From Limnomonas spitsbergensis (Eukaryota > Chlorophyta > Chlorophyceae > Chlamydomonadales), in contig JAYJMM010000120.1 of the NCBI GenBank assembly GCA_037349105.1, positions 5,894,001 to 5,958,000 of the forward strand: DNA of 64,000 bases, in the 5' to 3' direction. The notes under the pieces were generated by a model. The model was not told where the DNA came from. It saw nothing but the letters and a program-made list of their open reading frames with translations, and made no database searches. Shown here piece by piece: positions 8,526 to 19,812 of this stretch. A program made the position numbers and the translations under genes. The stretch's first letter is position 1. Each line of letters begins with the position of its first letter.

Positions 8526-11118
8526 AAGCCGTACTAGTGAGGAGCCCCCTGCAGGATGGCAGCCGTCTTGTAGGCTCCTGCGGCTGGTGCGCTGCAGATT
8601 GTTTGCGTGGCCCTGCACTCTGCTCTGGCCTCTGCTGCTCCGCTTCCCATGTTATCTCCAAGTCCACCTGGCAGCTCCTGGAAGGTTGGCCTGGGCAGTC
8701 CACGCCTGGCCTGATACCGCGGTCCCTTTCCGCGGCTTTCCTCTGCGTCGCTCCTGCGCGTCGCCTGGCCTTCTTGGACTTCTTGCCTTGTAACTTGGCT
8801 GTGTCAGCCCAAGCTGCACCGGGCCTCTCTTGCCTTGCTGCTGGGGCGTGTCCCTTGCTGTCCTGCGCCTGTTGCTCCTGCCCGAGGGTGGTGTGCTGCG
8901 CAGCCCCACTGACTCCTGCGCGCGTGGCCCTTGCTGGTCCTCCGTACTGCCTCGTGCCTCTCCTGTCATTGGCCATCTGTCTTGCTTGGCCTGCCTGCCA
9001 GCTGCTGGTGTGGCTGTTTTCTGCAGTAGCTGCTCCGCCAGCCCTATCCGCTGGCCGCGACTGCTGCACACCTGGGGCCTGGCTGCTGTGACTGCCTGCG
9101 GTTTGCTGTGCAGCACTTGCGCCGGCCCTTGTCGCCCCAAGGGCTGATATCCTTTCCGTCAACTCCTCCTGTAGATCTCTGATTGCCCTGCTGTAACTTC
9201 CCATCCTGGGGTTAGGGTCGGGCTGTGGCAGCATTCTGAGTCGGAAAAGCAGGCTAGCCCCCTGGTCTGCCTCTTGCTGCCCCATGTCCTGTCTTCTCAG
9301 TACATCCAGCTGATCTACGAAATTCCTGAGTACTGCCATCCAGCACCCCGTACTGTATGATGCCGGGTCACCCCAGGGCTCCCTTGCCGCTGCCTGCACT
9401 GGCTGGCTGATCTGGGCGTCCCATGGGCGCCTGCTGCCAGCCCTGCTGGCTGCTGCCTCCTTTGAATCGCGCGCGCACTGGTCTGCTGCCTGCCGCGGGC
9501 TGCCCCTGACTGCGGCCCAGTACGTCCTCTCGCCCCGTGTTATCTCGTTACTGCGCTCTATCGCGGCTCTCCTGGCTCTGCGCTCCTCCATTGCTGCTTG
9601 CTCCTGAACGACGCTGCGCATCCATTCGTGACGCAGCTGTGTCAGATCTTCCTCGAGGTCATGCCCCGGACTCCCTGGTCCTGGGCCTCTGTTGGATGGC
9701 ATATTATCTCCTTCTGCATCCTGAGCCTCTGCTCTGGCGGCGCTATCCTGGTCCGGGGGCATGGCTCCTCCCTCGTACCACTCCTCTTCTGACCCCGTAA
9801 TCTCCACCAGTGGTGGCGGCCCTTCCGAAAGGTCGTCGCTGTATCCTGGGTTCCTGCTGTCCAGGTCCTCTGCAAGCTGGGCACCGGTACTGTATCGGGG
9901 TGACTGGGGCTCTGCCCGTCCCCTAGGCTCAGATTCCGGTGCAGACCCTCCTATTCCTTCCGCGGGCTCCAGCCATTCCCATGAGGATGCGGCTGCCCCG
10001 AATGTCGTGACGAATGCTGCCTGGGTCCATTCTGGTTCTTCTTCCTGTGTAGGACCGTTGGTGGCGGCCGCAGGTTCCTCCGAGAAGGGACCGCGCCTGC
10101 CCACCAGCCAGTGTCCTATCCTTGGCTGGTTCCTCAGGGCCTCCAATTCCTCCTCAATGCCGACCTCCCCTGCTCCTCTGAACATGGTGTGCAGCGTGCG
10201 CACCCCTGCCGGGTGCGCCTGTTTCCACAACTGCGTTGTTATGCCGTCTGCCTGCCAATAGGGTAGCACGCTGCTTGCCCTGTTGTCGTGCCACGCTCTC
10301 CTCTCCTGACGCACCCACTGGAGCACGCATGCTTCCAGTCGTTCTACTGCGAACGGCGAGCGCGCAAGCTCCTCCTCTCCTTCCCACATGGCTCCCGATG
10401 CTGGCGTCCTCTGTGGCCCGTAAGGCCAGGTGGGGCAGGCTGTTATGTCAATAGGTGCCCACTGCCCCTCTACACCCCACACGTGCCGCATGGCCGCTGA
10501 CAGCTGTCCTGGGAGCAAGACTCGCTGCAACACCAGAAGCATGAGCGTCCACACTGTTGGATCTGCGCCCCTGGCGTATGTGTAGGCGTGGAACTCTGCC
10601 TCATCCACCGATGCGCATTTAGTGATTGCCACGTTGTCCTGGTGCCTTGCGAACAGGTAGACGGGCTTGTCGTCCTGAGTGGCGTGCCTGTGGATCCATG
10701 CTGCTGAAACAGGTACCTCCCCATCTTCCACCTCCTCATAGTAGTAAGTTACTAGCTGCTGGACCGGGATGGCTGACCTGGCCTCCCCGGGTGCCGTCCC
10801 CCATGGCACGGCCTGTCCTGCGACCATCCTGGGAATGACGATGGACGCCTCAATGGTCGCCTCACACCGCCTTGGCCTGCCCGGATGGCACAGCCCTGCC
10901 TCGGCTGGGGCTTGCACTGCTGTCCCCTCAAACTCTGCGTACTCGCCCATGGCTTGCACTGGCACATAGAATGCACGGTCTCTGAGAGCTACGCTCCCCA
11001 TCAGCTGACGCACGCAGTCCTCCGCCCATGGCGAGCGCATGAACCCGGGCTGCGCACCCTGCCACAGCCCCTCTGTGCGCGCGCTGTTGGGCACGTCCGG
11101 GTGCGCCCTGGCTGCCGC

Positions 11119-12024
11119 CTACACCGCTGTGATGCCCTCCGCGACTGCCAGAGTCACCATTTCATGTACGCAGCATACATAGATGGGGTGCCGTTCCCAC
11201 CTGCGCGCCATGTAACTGGGCATGTTTGTGCTGGGCCGTATGTACCCTTTGAGTGCTGCCAACAGTAACACCGCAGTCACTGCATCCCCCGGGAAGATCA
11301 TCCGGGCCACCGCCTGACTGGCTGCCCGCCTGTTCACGCACATCTGCACGCCGCCTTCCTGGAGCCTGTGGTTTTGCACCCTACACAGCCCGTCCAAGCA
11401 ATCTGCTGGCATGGTGAGCATGGCCATGGAGGTGGACGCCTCTGGCATCTCTCCCCCCAGGCGGTAATACTGCACAAAGGGCTCGCTCTCTGGTGGAGTT
11501 GGCGGATACGGCTCTATGTAGGCCCGCTCTCTGCTGTATGATCTCTCTCTGCTGAAAGACTGGTCAAGCTGGCTGTCCTCGCCCCCTGCGTCGGACCTCC
11601 CTCCCCTCTCACTGCTGCGCTGCGTCTCTCCGTACTCGTCTACTCCTCCCCATGCATTGCACCGAGAGGTAGTGCCTTTATGGGTCCTAACGGGCCCTGC
11701 TGGGCTGTCCTGCTGGCTCAATGCCGCGGCCCCCCTGGCCCCTGGGCGGCGACCGCGCTTGCTGGCTGGGGCCCTCCCGGTGGCTGCTCCTGCTACCCCT
11801 CTTCCTGTGTCGCGCTTGCCCTCCGGGGTACCTGGACATAACACGGCAAACTCTGCCTCACGCAATGGTGATGGTTCCCGAGGTTCATATTCAGGTTCAT
11901 AACCTCCTTCTGAAAGGTTGGAGCCGTCCCAACTGGAACCGGTCTCCCACCCGTCTACGCTGTGCTGGGGCAATGCCCCCTGCTCGCGTCTCTCAAACTC
12001 ATCCCACTGTGCATTGTACTTGTC
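11119..12024 (-). pseudogene. Element A pol, segment between two in-frame stops (start of unidentified domain)
   Basis: An open stretch of about 300 codons in the same frame as the flanking segments, bounded by TGA (12025-12027) upstream and TAG (11119-11121) downstream. The first part is acidic and Ser/Arg-rich. From about 11470 a folded-looking region begins (VQYYRLGGE...), with conserved Cys and aromatic residues, and continues past the TAG to about 10090. A2 encodes the same protein (55427-57118) with sense codons in place of both stops. Element E seems to have a distant counterpart (37631-38257). I do not recognise the family. Confidence 0.65.
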
Positions 12025-15000
12025 TCACTCCACGTCGAGGAACCTCTGCAAAATACACGGCCAACCTTCACACGGGGCTGGGCACCCCCTCCGCTGGAGG
12101 TCCCTCAATAATCCCATCGCATGTGTCACTGATCTGGCCGACCCTGCTGGCATGGTCCCATAATGGTTCATGGCCAACGCCTCTACTGCCATTGCCCAGT
12201 GGTTTACCTGCCTGGCCACCTGCCCTTCTGGCACCCTCTGTGGAGTCACCTGAGCTGGTGCTGCTTGGTGGACCTCAGCCGGGCTGGCACCCCTGTCCTG
12301 GCTAAACCCCATGGGGCTGGTCATGAAACACGTGTGGTTTCCTGTCCCACCCCACCTTGGTTGTTCGCCTTGGCCTGTTGTTTCCTGACGCTCCAGTGTT
12401 CCTGGCCACGCGCTTGAGCCCGCTGCTGCCTGCTGGCGGTCCCCTTCGCGGGGCGTCCCCATAGCAGTCTCGAAGTTCCGGGGCCGGTTTCCCTCGGGGG
12501 CCTCTTGGCTTCTGCCAGGCCCTCTGGCCCCATAGCTCCGTGCTGGGCCTGCATGTGCTCCTGGCCTGTTGCCTGTTTGTACGGCTTGCTCAGGGTTGGT
12601 GCATTCGTTGGCAAAGTGCCCTGGCTGGCCGCACCTGTAGCAGGCTCCCCCATGGCGGGGTCCTAGATTGCGTTTTGGCTCTGCCATCCCACTGCCTCCT
12701 GCCTGGGCCCTGCCTGGCGGACTCAGACCTGGGCCTCTCTGGTGTCCCGGCCCCTGCCTGTACGGCCTGGCAAACTCCTCTGGTCGCCGCTCCCTGGACC
12801 TGCCCCTGGGCTGTTCCCTGCTGGGTGACTGGTGCCTGCGGTCCCTTTCGGGAGACTGCCGCCTGCGGTCCCAGCCCCGCTCCTCGCTGGTGTTGCGCTG
12901 CGCCTTGCCCTGTCGCTGGGCCCTGGCTTCCGGTGTGGGCACCACCCCGTGGCGCTCCTCACTGATGGCCCTTTGCGCGCTTCTGCTGCGCTGTCGGAGT
13001 CTTCTGTTCCCTGAGTCGCCGGAGTCGTTGCTCTTAGCTTCCTGCTGACCCGCGGCCTGTTGCTCTTCTCCTCTCGGTTCCCCCTGGTCGGAATGCTCGC
13101 TCTCCACCTTTGATAACGGGGACGGGGTCTCCATCATTTTCCTTAAGCATTCTGCCGTCTCTGGGTCCACTGCAACTGGGAGCGGCTGCCCGTGGTTTGG
13201 CAGCCCCCCCAAGTGCTGTGTTCCTAGGGCTTCTTGCAGCTTAGTCAGCTCATCTGCACGCAGGATGTACTGCTGATGGACCTCTGCCATGGCTTGCTGA
13301 GCATCCTGGATGCTCTTCCACCTGCCCAGCTGGCCTCCTAGGTACTCGACGATTCCTGCCGCCTGCTTCCACATCTGGTTTTCTCTCCACTTGGGAGCTT
13401 GTTCCAGCCCTTCAATTCGCCCGGTCAGCCTGCCGATGTGTCTGTCTCGACTGCTGGTCCCTGGCTCTGGAACCTTTTCGCCGCTGCACTCCTCCTCCTC
13501 CTCTTCCATCTCTTCTTCCTGCGCCTCACCAGTGCTGCCGCTTGCTTGTTGCGCAGCGGGCCTTGCCACCTTTAGCTGCCCTTGCAGCTGCTGCTTTTGC
13601 GCCTGCCTGCCTGCGCCGCCGCTTGCCTGTTGCTCACTCGGCCCTGCCACCTGTGGCTGTTCTTGCAGCTGCTGCTTTTGCGCCTGCCTGCCAGCGCCGC
13701 CGCCTGCCTGTTGCGCACTAGGCCCTGTCGCCTGTGGCTGCCCTTGCGGCTGCTTCTTTTGCGCCTGCTCGCCCCTGCTGGGCACTGATTTTACCTGTGC
13801 AGCTCTGTCAGCTGCGGCTGTGCCGTATCCCCTCTGCTTTGCGACCGGCGGTGCTGCCTGCACCGCAGGCGCTGTCCCTGGGATCCGCGAAAGATCCTGA
13901 ATCCTCCTCTCGCACTCCTCTGCCGAGTGCCTGGCTGGCTTCCCGCACAAGGCGCACGGGTGGCTGGGGCATGCTGGCAAGAAGCTCCTGACGAGTTCTC
14001 TATCCTTGTCAGAGACTCCCGCGGCTCTGCGCGCTCTGGTCACCTCCTCTGAGGTTGCTGCGCCGGCCTCTGCCATTGCTGCCTCGATCGGCACCAGCCT
14101 TTGTCTTTGGAGCCTGGGGTGTACCGTGTTGCCCGGTCCTGTGTCCTGTCCAGCTCTCATAGCGGTACCTGCGCGTGTGGCCATGGCATGCTGTAAGATC
14201 GGCTCGTGCTCTGCCTCAACTGTTGCAGCGGGCCACCCTTCTCTTTCTGCGAACCCACACTGGATTCCTGCCCACGCCACTGCTGCTGCCTGGTACCCCC
14301 CTGCTGGGGATGCCCGCATCAGTGGCAGCGTAAGGCCCCTGACCCCTTGCGCCCTCTGTGAGCCCTCTCTGGGTCGTAAGGTCAGTCTTCCTGCTGCCTC
14401 TAATACCCCGTTATACTTGAGGAACTCCGGGTTCCCTACCAAGTGCTCATATGCGTCTGGTGGCGTCTTAACGACCCTGACCACCGTGGGCTCCATAATG
14501 GCATTGGGCCCGCCATATCCATACACCACATAAATGAACAGCACTCCATACAGATCTGCCCCTGCATTGTCTGTGGTACGTATCTTCTCATCCGTACGCA
14601 CCAGCTCCGCCCCCATGGCAACTAATTGCTCTGCAATATTGACAGTGATGACATGGCACGTGCATGCTGAGTCCATGAGGGCTTTCTGAGCCACCAGGAC
14701 CTTCCCTTTGACCATAAGTCCCACACACTGCTCCAGATTGCTTCTGTCATTTTTGAAATACTGCAGCTGGGGTGCAGCTGTCATCGTTCTACTCTCTGGC
14801 CTGGTGTTACTGGTCTCACCCGTGTAGTTGTAGTTGTCTGCTCCCATTGGCATCGTGGTGAAAGACAGCGCTGAGAGCCTCTCGTTCAGCTTGAACACAT
14901 GTAGGCGGATGTCGGACATATCGTCAGCTAGTTTACTCAATACCAGCCTCTTTGCCCCCTTCCTGGAGGAAGGTTCCAGGAATTCTGGCACTGGTTCCTC

Positions 15001-15612
15001 CTCCTGAAAATGTTCTGGCATAAATGACTTAGGACGGGCGTTATGAACCGCCTGTTTGAAACCCGCAGGCTTGGGCACCAGCCCAACCTGCGTCATGAGC
15101 GCCACGGACTCGCTGAGCATCTCTGCCATGGTCTGGTGCCAGCCTTCTGGCTCAGCCTGCACCGTTGCATTGCTGAGATGCGACACGTGGGCCGCTTGCT
15201 GCGCCTGACCCCCCTGGCCAGGCCCAGGCCTTGGATACTGCCTATTGTTCTGATTCCGTTCATACGGCCTGCCTGCAGCCTGTCCTTGCTGCGGCCTTGG
15301 CGGTAGAGGGTACTGCTGTTGCTGCGGATACTGCTGTTGCGGCTGTCTGGCCGGTCCAGGTGTGATGTCTGTAACCAGGGGCATAGGCCTGCGCTCATCC
15401 CTGGCCCTGGGCGTCCTGCAGTCCCTGGCCAGGTGCGCCGTGCTACCACACTGGTAGCATGCCTTGGCTGCTCCCAGGGTGCCCTCTGCGCTGTAATTTG
15501 CCGTCCCTGTTTGGTCCGCCCAGGTAACTCCTCTGGGTTTACCATCCACCCGCAAATGTGGCACTGCTGCTGAGCCTGCGGGGTGCACTACCCCTTCAAG
15601 GCGTGTCCGCAT
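12025..15612 (-). CDS. Element A pol N-terminal part: nucleocapsid-type zinc knuckles and aspartic protease
   Basis: Begins at a true ATG (15610-15612) that overlaps the end of gag by 17 bases in the +1 frame, an overlap also seen in A2. The first CCHC zinc knuckle is CYQCGSTAHLARDC (near 15440). The retropepsin motif ALMDSACTCHVI (near 14675) has D-S-A in place of the usual D-S/T-G. A second CCHC is CALCGKPARHSAEEC (near 13920), followed by Gln/Ala repeats, an acidic run, a probable coiled coil (13220-13440), and a third CCHC CYRCGQPGHFANEC (near 12620). It ends at a TGA where A2 reads a Trp codon, after which the frame stays open. The protease would cut the polyproteins; the knuckles would bind RNA. 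Confidence 0.85.
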   Translation of the reverse strand: MRTRLEGVVHPAGSAAVPHLRVDGKPRGVTWADQTGTANYSAEGTLGAAKACYQCGSTAHLARDCRTPRARDERRPMPLVTDITPGPARQPQQQYPQQQQYPLPPRPQQGQAAGRPYERNQNNRQYPRPGPGQGGQAQQAAHVSHLSNATVQAEPEGWHQTMAEMLSESVALMTQVGLVPKPAGFKQAVHNARPKSFMPEHFQEEEPVPEFLEPSSRKGAKRLVLSKLADDMSDIRLHVFKLNERLSALSFTTMPMGADNYNYTGETSNTRPESRTMTAAPQLQYFKNDRSNLEQCVGLMVKGKVLVAQKALMDSACTCHVITVNIAEQLVAMGAELVRTDEKIRTTDNAGADLYGVLFIYVVYGYGGPNAIMEPTVVRVVKTPPDAYEHLVGNPEFLKYNGVLEAAGRLTLRPREGSQRAQGVRGLTLPLMRASPAGGYQAAAVAWAGIQCGFAEREGWPAATVEAEHEPILQHAMATRAGTAMRAGQDTGPGNTVHPRLQRQRLVPIEAAMAEAGAATSEEVTRARRAAGVSDKDRELVRSFLPACPSHPCALCGKPARHSAEECERRIQDLSRIPGTAPAVQAAPPVAKQRGYGTAAADRAAQVKSVPSRGEQAQKKQPQGQPQATGPSAQQAGGGAGRQAQKQQLQEQPQVAGPSEQQASGGAGRQAQKQQLQGQLKVARPAAQQASGSTGEAQEEEMEEEEEECSGEKVPEPGTSSRDRHIGRLTGRIEGLEQAPKWRENQMWKQAAGIVEYLGGQLGRWKSIQDAQQAMAEVHQQYILRADELTKLQEALGTQHLGGLPNHGQPLPVAVDPETAECLRKMMETPSPLSKVESEHSDQGEPRGEEQQAAGQQEAKSNDSGDSGNRRLRQRSRSAQRAISEERHGVVPTPEARAQRQGKAQRNTSEERGWDRRRQSPERDRRHQSPSREQPRGRSRERRPEEFARPYRQGPGHQRGPGLSPPGRAQAGGSGMAEPKRNLGPRHGGACYRCGQPGHFANECTNPEQAVQTGNRPGAHAGPARSYGARGPGRSQEAPEGNRPRNFETAMGTPREGDRQQAAAGSSAWPGTLERQETTGQGEQPRWGGTGNHTCFMTSPMGFSQDRGASPAEVHQAAPAQVTPQRVPEGQVARQVNHWAMAVEALAMNHYGTMPAGSARSVTHAMGLLRDLQRRGCPAPCEGWPCILQRFLDVE
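13550..13780 (-). repeat. Tandem coding repeats (Gln/Ala-rich) in element A
   Basis: Three imperfect copies of a unit of about 90 bases, encoding variants of GRQAQKQQLQEQPQVAGPS, lie just upstream of an acidic Glu run. A2 does not show the same array at this place. It looks like a local expansion in a disordered linker. Confidence 0.6.
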
Positions 15613-17611
15613 CTCCCACTGTCCCGTTCTCTCTTTTCTGCCCCTGTCGGGCTCCCTGGCTAGGCCCGCTGTTGGTCATTTGCCTGAAGCCGGTTCCTCC
15701 CAGGTCACCCATTTCCAGGGCAAACCTCTCCCACAGCACCACCTGCTGTGTGAGTACTGCGATCTGGTCTTCATCGTTCATGCTGAGGTACCCTGGCACC
15801 GTCATAACGAACTTGCTCAGCTTGGCTCTAGCAACGGCTGGGAGTCCGTCGTGGAACATGCGCGAGACAGAGTGGCTTCTGCCGAAGTGATCTACTGCAT
15901 CCCTTGAGATCTGCAGCAACTCTGCCGTTGTCAGCACTCTGTGAGCAAATGCTTCCACCGTCTCTTCTGGCTTGACGTCCGGATCTAGAGTAGTCTTTAC
16001 TCCTAGCCTGAGGTTGGTGATGGCTGTCCTTTCCTCTGAAGTTGGTTTTCCCACTTCCGCCTGGACCACCCTGATCCACAAAGTGAGCAGCGAGGCCTCG
16101 CAACCCTGCCCCTCTGCTGGGGCGATCCACTGCTGCCCGATCCGTTCCACCTCTCTGGCAATTCTGTTTCCTGCGTGGGGCGCTGCCCTGATGGCTGCCA
16201 TCAGTGGCCCCATGCTGGCCGGCTTGCTGTCCCACAGCTTGACCAGCGACTTGATCAGCAACGTCATAGCTGACGGCGACTGGCATGATCCAGCTATTTC
16301 ACTGGCCACCACAGCCAGCGCTGGCTGGTCATCCGACATTGCCAGCCTGTTGTGCGATCCCCAGTATCCACACGCCTGGCAATATTTCCTGGCTGCAACT
16401 GCGCCTGGGTGTGACATATCCAGGACTGGCACGTTGCCTTGGATGGCTGGGATCTTGGTGACCTTGGCCACCCCTGTCAGCTGCAGGACCATCTGTTGCT
16501 GCAGCTGCAGGGTCACTCTCGCTTGCTCCGTGTCGATTCTCTTCATTTCTTGGTCGCTGGACTCCTGCCTGGTTCTTGGCCTGCGCCTGTCCGCTCCCCT
16601 TGGATCTGAATTTGGTGATTCTGAGCGCGATCCATATCCACCTCCGCTGCCTCCTGACGGGCTGCGTCCTGGACGGTATCTGTCGAATCTGTTGTCATTG
16701 TCCTCCTGATCATCCCTTGACGGCTGTCTGCCTGCTCTTCCTGCGGAGCTTCGACTCCCATCGCGCGGCTGCCTCCCGGTCTCACTTCTGCTTGGTCTGT
16801 CGCTCGACCCGGGTCTCCAAGGATGTGCTCTGCCTGGTCCTGCCTGCTCCCTGGGCGGTTCCTGGCTTTGCCGATCCTGCTGTGCTCCCCTGCCGCACTC
16901 ATTGGTTCCTCTGGGTTGCTCCTGGTTTTGCTGCCTTGGCTGTTCCCAGCTGTCTGCCTGCCCCCTGGGCGGCTCCTGGCCTTGCTGGTTTGGCTGTTCC
17001 CTGTTGTATCCCTGCTCTCTGGGTATTTCCTGGCTTTGCCAGTACTTCTGTCCTTCACTGCTTGCTTGCCCCCTGGGCTGCCCTCTGTACTGTCTTCCTG
17101 GCTGCGTTCCTCCTGTGTAATTCCTGGCGAAGGAATCAGATTGTGTTTCCCCTCTGGCTTCCTGCCTTCTTGATCCGCTGCTGCGCACACTGCCTGCTGG
17201 CTCATCCTGTTGCGCTCCTCTTGCTGCTCCCTCTTGCCTGTTCCTCAGGAATTCCTCAATGTTATCCAATTGGGTCTCCTGGCATGTGTTCTCTTTGTCC
17301 TCGACGATGCGCAGGAGTGCATAGGATTCCTGCCTGCTTGCTCTGCGCGTTGCTACGCCCTGCTCAGCCATCCTGGCCAGTGATCGGCTAGTCAACTCCA
17401 CTCTTTCGCTGGCGGCTGGGCTACTGGCCCTGGGTTCTTCCCTGCCCCTTGGCCGCCCCCTGAGGCTTGGCTCACTGCTGACCTCAAAAACTCCGATCTG
17501 GGTGTCGGTGTTGGCGCGGCCCTGGCATGCTGCTGCCACCTCTGGACTTCCCTGAGATCTGCTGTTGTTGCGCTGCTGTTTCGAATCCTTCCCACACCTG
17601 GTCCTCCTCAT
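15596..17611 (-). pseudogene. Element A gag, C-terminal part with capsid domain
   Basis: About 670 codons. The first third is a low-complexity Arg/Gln/Pro region with repeats of the type QEPPRGQ (16850-17110). Then comes a Cys-rich motif YCQACGYWGSHN, and a helical capsid-like domain from about 16300 to 15720 (AVVASEIAGSCQSPSAM... to FALEMGD). The capsid resembles that of element E (DGLPAVARA here, EGLPASLRA in E), supporting homology. The frame is not continuous with the upstream gag piece here, but in A2 the two are one frame, so a frameshift near 17570 broke this copy. It ends in TVGDADTP, overlapping the pol ATG. Confidence 0.8.
16850..17110 (-). repeat. Minisatellite-like coding repeats in element A gag
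   Basis: About six imperfect units of 45-60 bases, each encoding a variant of Q-x-Q-E-P-P-R-G-Q-A followed by an E-Q-P stretch. A2 has an equivalent array (61480-61740) with a different unit order. This suggests independent expansion and contraction in a disordered gag linker. Confidence 0.7.
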
Positions 17612-18995
17612 CTTCTGGTTCGGAAGTGTGCTCCACTGGATGTCCTGTCACCTCATCACACCACTCATCTGCGAAAGCCTTGACAGCTAGGGCTGCTTCA
17701 CGTCCTACCCTTCCCTTGGACACCTGTCCAAGGGCGGCCAACAGCACTGCCCTGTCCTGCCCGGTGTGGGACATACCCATCATGGCCTTTGTTGCCCATC
17801 CCTGCATATGATGGGCCCTGAACTCCTCAATGGCTGCGATTTGATCCTGGAGTTGCGAGAACGTCCTGGTACATACTTCTTTCCACAGGTTTGTTGCCCA
17901 CTGCAAAAGTCCTGCCCAGCCGAGCGGCTGCATTTGCTTTTCTGGCTCCTCTTCGACGCTGACCTCTTCCACTGCCCTGGGGCGCTCTGGCTCGCTAGGT
18001 CTGGCATCCTGCGCCTGCGCTGGTCTTGGAAATAATCCACGCCTGATTCCCTTGCTGCTGCCGCCTTGCATCTGGTTGCTAGACCCCTCCTTGGGTGTCT
18101 GCACAGGTCTGCCCACACTGGGCGCAAACTTGGACAGCGGTGTCCCGTAGACTGTGGATCCCACCCCTCTTTTAACCAGCACCTTGCGTGGTCGCATTGG
18201 CTGTCTTGGGCGCAGTCCTGTCACTGGCTGCCGCTCCTTCTCTTCTTGCATCGGCTCAGGCAGCTCCTCCTCAGATATTAGGTCAGCCCACGGCTTTCCC
18301 ACTGGTACAGCTGACTTTTCCTGTGGTTTTCTGCTGCTCCGCGGGACCTGCCTGGTTCCCGCCGTCTGGATCTCAGCTTCCATGCGCGTGACTTCTGCAA
18401 GTATACTCTCAACTTCCATGACCTCTGCTTCCATTCGCTGTTTGTCTGGGCAGGTTTTATCATTGCCTGCAAACCCGCCTGGGGCTGCGGCTACCTCGGC
18501 CCTGAGATCCGGTTGGCTGGGCTCTTCTTTAACCCGCTGCGCAACCCTGGCCACCCTGGGCAGAATCTGCTGCGGCGCGGCCTCAGGTTCACCGCTCTGC
18601 CGCGTGTCACAGCTCTGGGACGCTTCCGTTGCCTGATCCAAGATCAGCTCTGGGGTTCCCGCTTGAGTCTGCCACTGCTCGAAATTCAGACTGCTGTCTG
18701 AACCAGCGGGCAATGGACCCCCTCGACCAATGCCTTTTCGCGTTACGAGCACTGCACCATCTGCCTGCGCCCCTGCCTCTCTGGGCGGTTCACGGCTTGG
18801 CTCAGGCATCTTGCGGTCCTCTGCAGATGGTTCCGCTGGCCCTGCCAGCTTCTCCGCCATTAACAGGGCTTCTGCCACAAATTCATCGCTAGCATTCCTC
18901 AGGTCTACACCCGGCTCCAGCCCCCTCAGACGCCCACTCTTTCTTTGGACGTCAGGGTGCTGGTGCCTATCGGGATTCAGATCTACGCCTGTCAT
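17484..18995 (-). pseudogene. Element A gag, N-terminal part
   Basis: About 500 codons from the ATG at 18995 (MTGVDLNPDRHQHPD). The start is supported by A2, which has an ATG at the same place (MTEVDLHPDRHQH, near 63626). The protein is hydrophilic, with acidic and basic stretches. A helical region near 17600-17900 (GWAGLLQWATNLWKEV through the Asp/Glu-rich EPEDEEDQ) is well conserved in A2 and may be matrix-like. The last 20 or so codons diverge from A2 after a frameshift near 17570, and the true frame continues in the downstream gag piece. No match to a named gag family from sequence alone. Confidence 0.7.
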
Positions 18996-19007
18996 TTCCA
19001 CAGGCAC

Positions 19008-19812
19008 TTTACGAACCGCACGGTCCTGCAGGTGTGCTGGCTACACCCCCTACAAAGATCTGCTAACGTTAGGCTTCTGCCCCTTGTTCCTACTGCAATC
19101 TGGTGAGGATCTGCAAGTCAAGACTGGACGGCAGGTACAGCAATTACGCAAGATAGGCCTCGCCTTTCTGCTTTTCTGCTCACTAATTTTAATCTGGCGG
19201 AATCCTCCTTCGCCCTTTTTTCTGCTTGCTGATTTTTTAATCTGGCGGAATCCTCCTTCGCCCTTTTTAGCCCCTCCCACCTTTGCTGGCTGGGCTGCTT
19301 CTAGATGGCACACGTCCCGCTTGGATGTCTCGCGTCCTGCGCGGCGGTATCCTCTTGCGTAGTGTCCGTTCCTCTCTGCGGTCCTGCGGGGATCCTTTGG
19401 TACACCCACAAAATTTCAAACTTGGATACTCTATCCACAAGTTCACTTCTGTCAATGATGAAAGATTGGATCCACCTGATCACAATCTGCAGTCACACAG
19501 GTAATTATCCGCTGGGTGTATAAATCCTCAGCCAGATCTTCAAGCCTCTCCTGGACTACAACACTAAGCTGACACGCTTAATGATTCTCAGGGTTTAACT
19601 TGGCAATCTCTCTCTGGAGATTACCACAGCAAAGTGCAGTTCAAACACTGTCCAAGGTCGTTTGCATGCAAACAAAATTCCAATTCCGCTGCACAAGCAC
19701 CTTAAGCAGGAATTGGCAAATCAGGCTGATCAGGCTAGATCTACTTCGTCCCTTTCTAAAGGACACGCGATGTGCGCTTCATGTCCGTGGCGGACTTCTT
19801 TCCTCACGGCAG
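19008..19812 (-). other. 5' leader of element A
   Basis: No gene. It contains a tandem duplication (19174-19268). The 43 bases next to LTR R match 1595-1637. In minus-strand sense the sequence right after the LTR starts CTGCCGTGAGG, which is not a typical TGG-type tRNA primer site, so the primer is unclear. Confidence 0.55.
19174..19268. repeat. Tandem duplication of about 47 bp in the element A leader
   Basis: Two near-identical units contain AATCTGGCGGAATCCTCC then TTCGCCCTTTTT. A2 has only one, diverged unit (near 63830). On the minus strand the unit is purine-rich. Confidence 0.8.

Larger units (their letters stand above)
3727..11118 (-). pseudogene. Element A pol, main part: central domain, RT, RNase H, DNMT, integrase
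   Basis: One open frame of about 2460 codons. In order: an unidentified domain (continuing from 11973, to about 10090); a low-complexity Gln/Ala/Arg region; a hydrophobic segment (8455-8525); RT with a K-V-D-L-R-S-G-F motif (near 7680) and the FIDDLL active site (7480-7494); RNase H beginning LLYTDFSKQGIGAVLG (near 7030); DNMT (5230-6250); integrase with an HHCC finger and D,D,E core (4200-4760); and a C-terminal tail. It has no own ATG: the same frame runs back to the ATG at 15612 and is cut only by TAG (11119-11121) and TGA (12025-12027). Copy A2 has sense codons at both places, so the ancestral pol was one frame of about 3960 codons. Called a pseudogene for those stops; the enzyme domains themselves are open. 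Confidence 0.88.

Noticed and set aside
8159..9091. Long plus-strand frame of 310 codons
   Set aside because: It is antisense to the Gln/Ala/Arg-rich linker of element A pol. Its composition (Leu, Cys, Ser, Pro) mirrors the minus-strand codons and it has no domain.
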